A stretch of 64,000 nt of DNA from Tildeniella nuda ZEHNDER 1965/U140 (GCA_019358895.1 JAHHIG010000001.1:62001-126000), one strand, 5' to 3'. Shown: positions 37,674-46,561, counted from the first letter of the stretch. The notes: a model not told the origin generated them from the sequence alone. Numbers and translations: made by a program.

Positions 37674-38406
37674 CCAACCGCCCCTTTTCAATCCTGCTAC
37701 ATTGCCGTTGCGATCGGTACATACCATCACGGGATCTGCGTTGGTCGTTGCGCCCCATCCTGATGATGAAACGTTGGGCTGTGGTGGCGCGATCGCGCTA
37801 CTTAGAGCCTTGGACTATCCAGTCTATATCTTGGTGATTAGTGATGGAACGTTGTCCCATCCTCGATCGCTCAAATATCCCGCTCCACGATTGCAGGCAT
37901 TGCGGCAGGCGGAAACGTTAGAAGCACTGTCTATTCTGGGAGTGGAAAAGACGGATGTGATGTTTTTGGGTTTGCAAGATGGCTCGATTCCCACGTCTGA
38001 ATCCCCCGGAATCCAGGAAGCAGTGGCGTGTTGTCGCACGTATTTAGAAGCACTGCTGCCTGAAACCATCTTTTTACCGTGGCGAACTGATCCACATCCC
38101 GACCATCGAGCAACATGGAAACTGATGCATACAGCATTAGTCTACTTAAATTACTCACCCCGAATCATTGAATATCCCATTTGGGATTGGGATCCAGAGC
38201 AAGGCACGTTCACCAGCCTTGAACAGGTTGTAGCGTGGCGATTGGATATTCAGGCTGTGCTAGAGACAAAGCTGAGGGCGATCGCGGCGTATCGTTCTCA
38301 AACAACTAACTTGATTGATGATGACCCAGAAGGGTTTCAGTTAACACCAGAGATGCTAGTGAACTTCACGCGTCCCTGGGAAATGTATTTGGAGGACGTT
38401 CAATGA
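37654..38406 (+). CDS. PIG-L family (LmbE-like) N-deacetylase
   Basis: A 250-residue zinc enzyme starting MNAPIASQPPLF at 37654, inside the end of the dehydrogenase gene. Zinc and catalytic motif APHPDDETLGCGG lies near residues 33-45, and the third ligand is in RTDPHPDHRATW (about 147-158). The family removes acetyl groups from N-acetylglucosamine in GlcNAc-PI, bacillithiol/mycothiol precursors and various glycans. With a glycosyltransferase and a NodS-like methyltransferase beside it, an amino-sugar glycan or glycolipid is the likeliest substrate. An open frame to 37582 upstream is a shadow of the dehydrogenase end. Confidence 0.93.
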   Translation: MNAPIASQPPLFNPATLPLRSVHTITGSALVVAPHPDDETLGCGGAIALLRALDYPVYILVISDGTLSHPRSLKYPAPRLQALRQAETLEALSILGVEKTDVMFLGLQDGSIPTSESPGIQEAVACCRTYLEALLPETIFLPWRTDPHPDHRATWKLMHTALVYLNYSPRIIEYPIWDWDPEQGTFTSLEQVVAWRLDIQAVLETKLRAIAAYRSQTTNLIDDDPEGFQLTPEMLVNFTRPWEMYLEDVQ

Positions 38407-39008
38407 ATTCACCCCAACAATCTTTGACACCTGACTACTTTGATTCGCTGTACAACGCCGATGCCGATCCCTGGAAGTTTGAAACCAGCGATTACGAGGC
38501 AAAGAAATACGCCGCTACGTTGGCAGCTTTACCCAACGCGCGTTATCGATCGGCGTTGGAAATAGGGGGGTCAATTGGTGTGTTGACATCAATGCTGGCA
38601 GAGCGATGTGAGTCGTTGCTATCAATCGATGTGTCAGAAATGGCTCAGCAAAAGGCGATCGATCGTTGTCAAGCTCTATCACACGTCCGCTTTCAATTGA
38701 TGTGCGTTCCAGAATCCTATCCTGATGAACAGTTCGATCTCACGGTGCTATCAGAAGTTGGCTACTACTGGTGCCGGGAAGACCTCCAAAAAGCACAGCA
38801 GTTGATGCTACAGCATCTTGAACCAGGCGGACATTTGCTCTTAGTCCATTGGACTCCATACGAGGACTACTATCACAATCCCTTGAGTGGTGATGACGTG
38901 CACGACTCATTCCTATCGTTACCCTCACCGCAAATCAAACATTTAAGGGGCGATCGGGCAGAGAAATACCGCCTCGATTTGTTTGAGCGGGTTGACGAAA
39001 CCTTATAA
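38403..39008 (+). CDS. NodS-like SAM-dependent methyltransferase
   Basis: A 201-residue class I methyltransferase. The ATG at 38403 overlaps the deacetylase TGA (ATGA). The N-terminus YFDSLYNADADPWKFETSDYE is the NodS/NodS-like signature, followed by SAM loop ALEIGGSIGVLTSML and post-I DVSEMA. NodS N-methylates the glucosamine exposed by deacetylation in rhizobial Nod factors. Pairing with a PIG-L deacetylase directly upstream suggests the same logic here, by inference. It is the last gene of the trio; beyond it the base composition changes abruptly. Confidence 0.88.
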   Translation: MNSPQQSLTPDYFDSLYNADADPWKFETSDYEAKKYAATLAALPNARYRSALEIGGSIGVLTSMLAERCESLLSIDVSEMAQQKAIDRCQALSHVRFQLMCVPESYPDEQFDLTVLSEVGYYWCREDLQKAQQLMLQHLEPGGHLLLVHWTPYEDYYHNPLSGDDVHDSFLSLPSPQIKHLRGDRAEKYRLDLFERVDETL

Positions 39009-39151
39009 ATTAAAAAAATGAGAAGTGGTGAGTTAAAAGCACTAAGATTTGGTAAACTGAGTGGTTTGTTGTCTGACCAGCAGATGTACCACAACAAAGT
39101 CTGTGCACTCTATTGTGTTTGCGACTCTGTTTCTTGTATTAGGAGTTGAAA

Positions 39152-40171
39152 ATGCCAGAAAGCAAAGAACGCGCCCCTCGCAATAGAACGATTACTCTGA
39201 ATAGCGAAGAACAAGTTAAGTACAAAAACAGGCTACTGCGATTGAATATGCCTATTGAGTTGCAAGATGTTATCAATCGCACAATTCATCAAGACCTGCT
39301 TCAGGTTTTAGATTACTTGCCAAAACAGTCAGTTGATTTACTTTTTATTGATCCACCTTATAACTTAAATAAAACCTTCAACTCTAATAACTTCAAGAAA
39401 AAGAATTTGGATACGTATGCTGATTGGCTAGACGCTTATCTTGATAAACTTGAGGCTGTTTTGAAGCCTACCTCTTCAATTTATATATGCTCTGATTGGC
39501 AATCCTCACCTGCGGTTTATGCGGCAATAAAAAATCGTTTTCAAGTTCGTAATCGCATTACATGGGAAAGGGATAAAGGGCGTGGAGCTAGTAAAAACTG
39601 GAAGAATTCATCAGAGGATATCTGGTTCTGCACAGTTTCTGATACCTACACATTCAACGTAGATGCTGTGAAACTAAAGCGCAAAGTGATTGCCCCTTAC
39701 ACTGTGGATGGTACTCCTAAAGACTGGGACATAACAGATAAGGGAAACTATCGCCTTACGCATCCATCTAATTTATGGACAGATCTGACCATTCCCTTCT
39801 GGTCAATGCCAGAAAATACAGATCATCCAACTCAAAAACCGGAGAAGCTGGTTGCAAAGGTTATCCTTGCAAGTTCTAATTTTGGAGATGTTATTTTTGA
39901 CCCTTTTCTTGGATCAGGAACGACATCTGTGGTCGCAAAGAAGTTAGGCAGAAAATACTTTGGTGTAGAGCTTGATGAAATGTACGCCTGTTTAGCTGAA
40001 AAGCGTCTTGAAATTGCTGAAGCTGAGCTCTCAATCCAGGGCTACGCTGAGGGAGTGTTTTGGGAAAGAAATACTCTGAATGAACAGGTGCGCTCTATTG
40101 ACAAGAAGCGCAACTCTCAACATGACAAAACACTTCATCAGCAAGACTTGTTTCTCCTAGCAGAAATGTAG
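39152..40171 (+). CDS. DNA adenine methyltransferase of a type II R-M system (beta class)
   Basis: A 339-residue enzyme from ATG 39152 with AGGAG at 39141-39145; an in-frame TTG six bases earlier is less likely. Motif IV DPPYNL is at 67-72, a target-recognition region at about 130-220, and motif X/I DPFLGSGTT at 250-258, then KYFGVELDEMY. DPPY before FxGxG is the beta order, and DPPYNL favours N6-adenine. It protects host sites from the nuclease that starts 5 bases after its stop. Codon use is AT-rich (hand count 27% GC at 39361-39420, 40% at 39601-39660). It lacks HIP1 octamers, unlike the flanks, pointing to horizontal gain. The target sequence cannot be read. Confidence 0.93.
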   Translation: MPESKERAPRNRTITLNSEEQVKYKNRLLRLNMPIELQDVINRTIHQDLLQVLDYLPKQSVDLLFIDPPYNLNKTFNSNNFKKKNLDTYADWLDAYLDKLEAVLKPTSSIYICSDWQSSPAVYAAIKNRFQVRNRITWERDKGRGASKNWKNSSEDIWFCTVSDTYTFNVDAVKLKRKVIAPYTVDGTPKDWDITDKGNYRLTHPSNLWTDLTIPFWSMPENTDHPTQKPEKLVAKVILASSNFGDVIFDPFLGSGTTSVVAKKLGRKYFGVELDEMYACLAEKRLEIAEAELSIQGYAEGVFWERNTLNEQVRSIDKKRNSQHDKTLHQQDLFLLAEM

Positions 40172-40176
40172 ATCTC

Positions 40177-40842
40177 ATGGAAAAGAGTCAGATCTTCTAC
40201 AGCGAAAAGTTCAGCGAAGTCAACGAAGCCATCAAAGAATTTCTCAACTCTCAAGAAGATTATTTGTCTCTCTCAACCGCAAATAGCCCAAGAGCAGTTG
40301 GTGACGCTATTCAGGACGTTCTAGGCAGCAATTTGCAACAAGTGCTTGGGGAGGAGAATTGCAAGAACTACTCAGCTGATTTTGCTCGAAGAGCAATGGC
40401 TGATTTAGCTTTCGAGGACGATAACGGTTTTTACTATGTTATTGACATAAAGACTCACCGAATAAGCACAAAGTTCAATATGCCAAACTTGACATCTGTA
40501 GAACGGCTATCTCGTTTCTATGAGAATGACAAGAACGTCTTTGCAGTTCTGATGGTTGCTTACGATGTTGAAGGCACCCGCTTAGAGGTGGAAAGGGTTA
40601 CGTTTGTACCGATCGAGTTTCTAGGTTGGGATTGCTTGACGATAGGTGCGTTAGGTTGGGGACAGATTCAAATTGCCAACTCAAACTCAATAACTGTTAA
40701 CCCTGGTTATTCACGTAAGCAATGGATGCTAGAACTGTGCGATACCTTGTCAAACTTCTACCCAAGAGAGGTTGCTAAGATTGAGAAACGGCTGAGTCAT
40801 TTTGATAAAGTTAAACAGTTTTGGCTCAATCACACTGACTAA
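40177..40842 (+). CDS. Putative type II restriction endonuclease (EcoRV-like DIK motif)
   Basis: A 221-residue protein immediately behind the adenine methyltransferase. A PD-(D/E)XK-type core is visible: Asp76 in RRAMADLAFED, then VIDIKTHR with Asp90 and Lys92. The Asp-Ile-Lys followed by Thr is as in EcoRV, whose catalytic residues are D74, D90 and K92. Overall sequence likeness to EcoRV is otherwise low, so the fold call is inference. The same AT-rich codon use and tight spacing show a two-gene R-M operon. Homologues are usually seen only with cognate methyltransferases. Confidence 0.82.
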   Translation: MEKSQIFYSEKFSEVNEAIKEFLNSQEDYLSLSTANSPRAVGDAIQDVLGSNLQQVLGEENCKNYSADFARRAMADLAFEDDNGFYYVIDIKTHRISTKFNMPNLTSVERLSRFYENDKNVFAVLMVAYDVEGTRLEVERVTFVPIEFLGWDCLTIGALGWGQIQIANSNSITVNPGYSRKQWMLELCDTLSNFYPREVAKIEKRLSHFDKVKQFWLNHTD

Positions 40843-41032
40843 ATTTATCGGTTGTAGTGTCAGTAATCAGCAATGCGAAGGAGAGGACAATATGATCGCC
40901 AGTTTCGTAGATCAAGTTGCCTCCTAGGAAACTCAACACCCTTTTCTACTGACGGTCAAAGTCGCTTGCATTATTACAACGATCGCACCGCTCGAAGCTT
41001 AGCGTCATTCGGTTGGCATGACTTATCCTATG

Positions 41033-41221
41033 GTTACTAACGCTCAAGCTGTCGTTACTAACGGTGAAGCTATGGTTACTAACGCTCAAGCCGTGGTTAC
41101 TAACGGTGAGGCTATGGTTACTAACACTCAAGTTGTCGTTACTTCCGCTCAAGCTGTGGTTAGTAATTGTGAAGCTGTGGTTACTTCCGTTGAAGCTGTG
41201 GTTACTAACGGTAAAGCTTTT
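41033..41221. repeat. Nine-copy 21-bp tandem repeat spanning the glycosyltransferase stop
   Basis: Nine units of 21 bases, each starting GTTACT or GTTAGT (41033, 41054, 41075, 41096, 41117, 41138, 41159, 41180, 41201), with alternating NGCTCAAGC and NGGTGAAGC middles. The minus-strand glycosyltransferase stops inside the block at 41149 and reads VTTAS-type heptads. The repeat is also open in the plus frame 41018-41284 and in another minus frame (SNHSLTV-like). Units differ by point changes, and there is no spacer, so it is not a CRISPR array. Confidence 0.95.
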
Positions 41222-42507
41222 GTAAAGGCAGAAGGTCTATTTACTCTAGAACGTAGGGGTTCTAGCAGCAGACGCAGATCGTAAATTGCTTGCTCGATTT
41301 TGACGAATGACCACCGCTGTTGCCATATTTCTTCCTGTGTCTGCCGTTGTTCAATCTGCTCAAACAGTGCACCCAACGACGCGTGTTGCGTTAGGGCAGC
41401 GATGAGCCAACCACGATCGACCCCTAACTGACTCGCGGGCAAGGCAATCTCCTGGGGAGTAGGCTGGCGACCATTTAGAAAGCGTTGCCAGAGTAGCCTT
41501 AATGTATAGCGCGCTTGCAACCGAGCGACGATCGCGCCTGCTGGCTCAACCAAAAACGGTTGGTGCTGCACTCCCATCGCTGACCATTGCTGAAGCTGAT
41601 TGGCTAAACCATTCTGCGCGCGTCCAACTTGCCGCGCTGATGTGGTTACTCGTACGAGTGGACTGTGACGAAAGCGGGCATTCACTCGAACTAACGCCCG
41701 ATAGAGTGCCACATCCTCTGAAGTCCTCACGGGTGGCAAACCACCTGCCTGTGCATACATCTCTGCGGTCACTGCCAAACTGGCACCGTAATGTTGAAAG
41801 TGACGGGGTAACCCATCAAATGGATCAGGGTCTAGATGTGTTTCTAGTTCAGCAACCAGAAAACGATAGCCTACTTCTCGTAAATGGCAGGCTCTCGCGT
41901 AAGGATCAAGGGCGGCGCGATCGCAGCGATCGGTCACAATCCGTCCGCCGACCGCATCAGCGCCACAGGTCATCTCATATAGAATTGCAGCAATCCAATC
42001 AGGAGCTACTTGTGTGTCGCCATCCGTGGAGGCAATAACTCCTCGGTTACGTCCCAATCGCATCAAGCGGCGATGTGCCTCATCCATCAATCGCTGCCGC
42101 ACCCAGCCAATGTAAGCTTGAGACGCAGGTAACGTTCGTTCAACAATGTGCAGTACTAAATCCGGATGCTGTATGGCAAACCGATGTGCGATCAATACAG
42201 AATCATCGCTGCAATTATTGGCAAACAGAATCACTTCGTAACGGTCTGCGCTCAACGGGTGTCCATTTAAATCAACCTGGTGTGCAAGAGCTGCAAGCGT
42301 CTGCTCCAGTATCTCTGCCTCATTTCGCACAGGTAGAATGACACAGACTTCACATTGAGGAAGTGGAGGCGTTTGAACTAACGGATGAAATTTAGTTTCA
42401 GGAAGTAAGGAAAGGAAGGAAGTTGATGGAGCGGTGATTGTTCTCAGGCAATCATCTTTCACGTAGCCCACTGCTATATCTCCAAGGCAATCAAGCGGTT
42501 GCAGCAA
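41149..42507 (-). CDS. Family 2 glycosyltransferase
   Basis: Up to 452 residues from TTG 42507; GTG codons at 42471 and 42462 are other possible starts, and no ATG precedes the domain. The GT-A core begins VCVILPVRNEAEILEQTL. It has a nucleotide-sugar DxD-type STDGDTQVAPDW (about 166-177) and acceptor-side GGLPPVRTSEDVALYRAL. No membrane helix is evident, so it is probably cytoplasmic. The last residues are translated tandem repeat (VTTASTE VTTASQL LTTA). It faces the deacetylase/methyltransferase trio across the R-M genes and is a likely partner in glycan or glycolipid assembly, by inference. Confidence 0.85.
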   Translation of the reverse strand: MLQPLDCLGDIAVGYVKDDCLRTITAPSTSFLSLLPETKFHPLVQTPPLPQCEVCVILPVRNEAEILEQTLAALAHQVDLNGHPLSADRYEVILFANNCSDDSVLIAHRFAIQHPDLVLHIVERTLPASQAYIGWVRQRLMDEAHRRLMRLGRNRGVIASTDGDTQVAPDWIAAILYEMTCGADAVGGRIVTDRCDRAALDPYARACHLREVGYRFLVAELETHLDPDPFDGLPRHFQHYGASLAVTAEMYAQAGGLPPVRTSEDVALYRALVRVNARFRHSPLVRVTTSARQVGRAQNGLANQLQQWSAMGVQHQPFLVEPAGAIVARLQARYTLRLLWQRFLNGRQPTPQEIALPASQLGVDRGWLIAALTQHASLGALFEQIEQRQTQEEIWQQRWSFVKIEQAIYDLRLLLEPLRSRVNRPSAFTKALPLVTTASTEVTTASQLLTTA

Positions 42508-42696
42508 GCTGAGTTATGGAAACCTCTTCATGCTTTGTACTTGTATTGTGAAGCGTTGTTCTAACGACAAAATCCGTCCCTTGATGGAGATCGTTCTCTA
42601 ACCTTGTAACCTCAAGCAGCAATGACTCAAAAGGTGGAGGGCTTCGTGTAACAGGGGTGTGATGATTAGGTTTGAAGCCATTACGCGTTTACGGTT

Positions 42697-43923
42697 GTGT
42701 CAACAGAAACGTCTTGGCGATCGCCTCGCCGCAGCCTCAAAGCACTGGATCGTCTTAATTTCACGTTGGGTGATGTACGAGATGTTTTTGAACCGTATCT
42801 GGCAATCTTTCTAGCAACCGAGCGTCAGTTGAATCCTGCCCAAGTCGGTATTGCCATCGCTATCGCTAACCTTGCGGGTATTATCACCCAAACGCCCCTT
42901 GGCGCTCTGGTTGATGCTTCCAAACACAAGCGCCAGTTAATTGCGATCGCATCGTTTGTCATTGCAATTAGCTATTTGACCATTACATCCGTTCAGGCGT
43001 TTCCGATCGTGCTGGTCGCACAAGCAGGTATTGGTATAGCTGCCGTGACGATCATCCCAGCAGTCTCAGCTATTTCATTAGGGCTGGTTGGACAAGACCG
43101 CTTGAATCAACGCATTGGTCGAAACGAAGCGTTCAATCGAGTGGGAAACGCGATTACAGCCGTGATTGCTGGCGTTTTGGCACAATTTATCGGGCTGACC
43201 TGGATTTTTTATCTATTGGTGCTGTTGTGTCTTGCCACCATGATTCTGATCTTTCGAGTTCAGAGTCGCGACATAGACAACGCCGTTGCTCGCTCTGATG
43301 ATGCAGGTGACACAGACCAGGAGCAGAGCCAGCCGCGGACAACGATTAAAGATTTGCTGCACGATCGTCCGCTCTTAATTTTCAGTTTGTCGGTTTTCCT
43401 GTTCTACGCTGCCAACGCTGCTTTATTGCCTTTAGTAGGGCAGCAGCTTACAGGTGGTCATTCCAATATGCCTTCTGCGTTTCTCTCTGCCTGCATTGCC
43501 ATCTCGCAATTCACAACCATCCCTGTAGCGGCATGGGCTGGTAAAGCCGCCGATCGTTGGGGTAGAAAGCCCCTCTTACTGCTCGCCTTTGCTGCGACAA
43601 CGCTCCGGGCTTTCCTATATGGGCTGAACGCAAATCCCTGGTTCACTGTGGGCGTTCAAACTCTTGATGGGATTGCATCGGGCGTTTTTGCTGTCTTGCT
43701 TGTGGTGGTAGTGGCTGATCTTACAAAAGGAACCGGACGGTTCAATCTGGCACAGGGAGCAATTTACACCACGATCGGGGTTGGTGCCGCACTCAGCAAC
43801 CTTGCGATCGGCTTTTTAGTCAAAGTTGCAGGCTTCCCAGTTGGTTTCTTCACTCTCTCAGCCGTGGCGGCAATGGGGATGGTTTGGCTGGGGTTAGCCA
43901 TGCCAGAAACAAAAGAGACGTAA
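42697..43923 (+). CDS. MFS transporter
   Basis: A 408-residue permease of the major facilitator superfamily with about twelve helices. The loop after helix two reads GALVDASKHKRQ (an MFS A-like motif), and the second half has WAGKAADRWGRKPLL. A cytoplasmic loop at about 195-225 is acidic (DDAGDTDQEQSQ). The GTG start at 42697 gives a short polar N-terminus with RSPRRSLKALDRLNF. It is divergent from the glycosyltransferase (189 bases between), so it could export or import a related compound, but this is guesswork. Confidence 0.9.
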   Translation: MSTETSWRSPRRSLKALDRLNFTLGDVRDVFEPYLAIFLATERQLNPAQVGIAIAIANLAGIITQTPLGALVDASKHKRQLIAIASFVIAISYLTITSVQAFPIVLVAQAGIGIAAVTIIPAVSAISLGLVGQDRLNQRIGRNEAFNRVGNAITAVIAGVLAQFIGLTWIFYLLVLLCLATMILIFRVQSRDIDNAVARSDDAGDTDQEQSQPRTTIKDLLHDRPLLIFSLSVFLFYAANAALLPLVGQQLTGGHSNMPSAFLSACIAISQFTTIPVAAWAGKAADRWGRKPLLLLAFAATTLRAFLYGLNANPWFTVGVQTLDGIASGVFAVLLVVVVADLTKGTGRFNLAQGAIYTTIGVGAALSNLAIGFLVKVAGFPVGFFTLSAVAAMGMVWLGLAMPETKET

Positions 43924-44630
43924 CGCAGTTAAGTCATGACTGTTGACTGATCAAACGTCCAACTCAACGATTTGTGTCTGTATTGCTGTGCCGTTAAGGT
44001 ACAGGCGAGCTACGCGATCGGAAGCTTGAATCTTCGCGGTTCTGCGCTACCTGCATTGAGAAAGAGGACACCGTTATGCTCCCCTTAGGAACAAAAATTC
44101 AATCACACCGAATTTTGTAGGATGTGTAAAGTCTACTCTTCGAGAAGCAAGCTACGGCATGGCTTCGCTAAAGGTGCTAGCCGTGACGCATCAACGCCCC
44201 GGAAGCGATGCGTTACGCTACGCTGACGGCATCCTACGCAGAATTACAGGTCATTTAATCTACGATCCTTGGAACCAGTGAGGGCATTCACCGCTTCGGG
44301 GCTGCTGCTTTAGGATTGAGATCGATGGTCATGGCAATCGCTCATACTTGATCAATCGATTTCATAGGCGCTTCATAGGACAGGAAGTGGCGATCGCGTA
44401 TGCACAGTAAGGCAAACGAAGAAAACTCCCGCAAAATGGTAGCGTCATCCGACACAAGGGAACCTCTCACAAGCAGAAAGGCAGCGGTTCTAAGTCTTTT
44501 CTGACTTCAGACTTTGTTACTGCTCAGACTTTGTTACTGCAAGGAAAGATAAGATAAGCAATAGTCAAACACTCAGGTGCGAATCGCGCCATAGTCTCTG
44601 CTCCGTTATACCGATCAGTTACGCCAAAAA
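43924..44630. other. Long repeat-rich intergenic region
   Basis: 707 bases without a gene. It holds the MITE-like element at 44111-44245 and a tandem pair of CAGACTTTGTTACTGC (about 44508-44540). The rest shows HIP1 sites but no protein or RNA gene that I can support. Confidence 0.5.
44111..44245. repeat. MITE-like palindromic element
   Basis: The ends AATTTTGTAGGATG (44111-44124) and CATCCTACGCAGAATT (about 44230-44245) are imperfect inverted copies. Inside, ACGCATC (44186-44192) and GATGCGT (44207-44213) make a nested hairpin. GTAGGATG...GCGTTACG wording is typical of small dispersed repeats in filamentous cyanobacteria. It encodes nothing. Confidence 0.6.
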
Positions 44631-46514
44631 ATGCAAGCACTGATAGCCGATGTTTTAGTGGTGGGTGGTGGGACAGGTGGTACCGCAGCAGCGATTCAAG
44701 CAGCACGACGAGGAGCCAAGACGATCTTAGTCAGCGAGTTCTCGTGGCTGGGTGGAATGCTGACGAGTGCTGGGGTATCGGCACCTGACGGCAATGAGTT
44801 AACCGCACTTCAAACAGGGATTTGGGGCGAATTTCTACGTGAACTACAGCAACGACAACCAGAAGGCTTAGATCATGGTTGGGTGAGCTTCTTCACCTAT
44901 GATCCTCGTCTTGGCGCTCAAATTTTTGCCGATTGGGTAGCAGCATTACCGAACCTAAAGTGGATCGCTGGGCAAACGCCGGAAAGTGTCTTTGTTCAAG
45001 AGCACCGCATTACTGGAGTACAGTTTCAAGATTTCACGATTCGCGCAACGGTGACGCTTGATGGCACAGAGTTGGGAGATTTGCTCAATCTAGGTGAAGT
45101 GCTGTATCGCTGGGGCTGGGAGTTACAAGCGGAGTTTGGCGAACCCAGTGCGCCTGTCGCTCCAAGCAAGCTCACGCAGCAATATCCTGTGCAGGCTCCA
45201 ACCTGGGTCGTGGTGATGCAGGACTACGGTGAAGGTGCAACAGCTAACGAAATCCTTGCGCCACCAAACGATGATCCCGATCGCTTTGCAAGTGCGTGGG
45301 ATCACTACGGGGGCGATCGCTTTCTCAACTATGGACGCTTACCTGGAAACCGCTTCATGATCAATTGGCCCATCCACGGCAATGATTATGGTGAAGGTTT
45401 AGAGCGTTTATTGTCAGCCGAACAGCGTTCAGCCTTTCTCACTGAAGCACTATGGCATACCCAAAGCTTTGCCCGCTTCATTCAACAACAGTTAGGTCGT
45501 CGCTATGGGTTGGCGATGGACGTTTTTCCTCTCAAAGAGAGGGGAGAGGAGAGAGGGGAGAGGAGAGAGGCAAGTTTCGGTGGTGGTGCTTATGCGCTGC
45601 ATCCGTACTATCGGGAAAGCCGACGGCTGCAAGGGCTAACAACCGTGCGTGAGCAGGATATCCTCCCCCTAAGCAACGGATGTGTGGCACCCCTACCGAT
45701 CGTCGTCTCTGGGCAGGGCTGTATGCAGGCAGAAACGGTCTGTGATGCGATCGCGATCGGCAACTATGTCAACGATCACCACTATCCCAGTGGAGACATT
45801 GTCTTGAAGCCAAAGTCGATGCGCTGGGGTGGACGTTGGACGGGCACTCCGTTCACCATTCCCTACCGAGCACTGGTGCCAAACAGCACTGATGGACTGC
45901 TGGTTTGCGAGAAAAATATCTCCGTTTCCCACATGGCGAATGGTGCGACTCGCTTGCAGCCACTGGTACTGGGGATCGGTCAGGCGGCAGGCATGGCTGC
46001 GGCGCTTTGTGTGGAGCAGGGGTGTGAGCCACGGGCATTGAATGTGCGATCGCTCCAGGAAGCATTGCTGACCGATTCGATCGCGCCAACGGCTGTTATC
46101 CCTCTGCTCAATCTGCTTCCTACCGATGCTGACTGGTTGTACTGGCAGCACTATTACCTAAATCAACCAGAAGCTTATCCTGCTAGCGGCAATTGCCCTA
46201 CTCAGCGCCAAGCGCGATCGACCAGCCAAGCTCCTGCCCAGGCTGCTGATTTAGCCTCAGCAGAGACTGTACTCAGAGCACAATCTCTATCCGGCGTTTT
46301 TCGACAAGCAGGCGAGCAAGCTTACACGATGCAAGTAGAGAAGCCATCTGTACTCGAAAAGGCAATGATAAGCCTGGTTACTCTCGACCCAGTGATCAAT
46401 GAAGCTCTTGCTACAGCGTCAGTAGAGCAACCGATCAGTGTGTCAGGCAGGCTGAACACGGCTGGAAATTGGTTTCTAGTAGAAGCAATCGAGTTTTCCG
46501 CAAGTACGCTGTAG
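44631..46514 (+). CDS. FAD-dependent oxidoreductase (FAD_oxidored family)
   Basis: A 627-residue flavoprotein. The N-terminal dinucleotide fold VLVVGGGTGGTAAAIQAARRG is followed by LVSEFSWLGGMLTSAG and, near the end, VSHMANGATRLQPLVLGIGQAAGMAA, which closes the FAD site. The family (as in polysaccharide-linked and xanthan-type clusters) includes enzymes of uncertain substrate. The region at about 300-320 contains an Arg/Glu-rich insertion KERGEERGERREA, encoded by an AGAGGGGAGAGG-like repeat at 45536-45572. It stands alone on this strand, with no obvious operon. Confidence 0.85.
   Translation: MQALIADVLVVGGGTGGTAAAIQAARRGAKTILVSEFSWLGGMLTSAGVSAPDGNELTALQTGIWGEFLRELQQRQPEGLDHGWVSFFTYDPRLGAQIFADWVAALPNLKWIAGQTPESVFVQEHRITGVQFQDFTIRATVTLDGTELGDLLNLGEVLYRWGWELQAEFGEPSAPVAPSKLTQQYPVQAPTWVVVMQDYGEGATANEILAPPNDDPDRFASAWDHYGGDRFLNYGRLPGNRFMINWPIHGNDYGEGLERLLSAEQRSAFLTEALWHTQSFARFIQQQLGRRYGLAMDVFPLKERGEERGERREASFGGGAYALHPYYRESRRLQGLTTVREQDILPLSNGCVAPLPIVVSGQGCMQAETVCDAIAIGNYVNDHHYPSGDIVLKPKSMRWGGRWTGTPFTIPYRALVPNSTDGLLVCEKNISVSHMANGATRLQPLVLGIGQAAGMAAALCVEQGCEPRALNVRSLQEALLTDSIAPTAVIPLLNLLPTDADWLYWQHYYLNQPEAYPASGNCPTQRQARSTSQAPAQAADLASAETVLRAQSLSGVFRQAGEQAYTMQVEKPSVLEKAMISLVTLDPVINEALATASVEQPISVSGRLNTAGNWFLVEAIEFSASTL
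45536..45572. repeat. Purine-rich repeat inside the FAD oxidoreductase gene
   Basis: Repeated GAGAGGGGAGAGGAGAG units. They are in frame and encode the Arg/Glu-rich insertion. Confidence 0.65.
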
Positions 46515-46561
46515 TTGCCTGCGGTATCGTCTGCGATCGTGCCAATTTGGAGCCAGAGAGG

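Noticed and set aside
41033-41221. CRISPR array
   Set aside because: Units are contiguous 21-mers without spacers, and no cas genes are present.
41018-41284. Plus-strand 88-codon frame through the 21-bp repeats
   Set aside because: It owes its openness to the repeat; it overlaps the glycosyltransferase antisense and has no recognisable domain outside the repeat.
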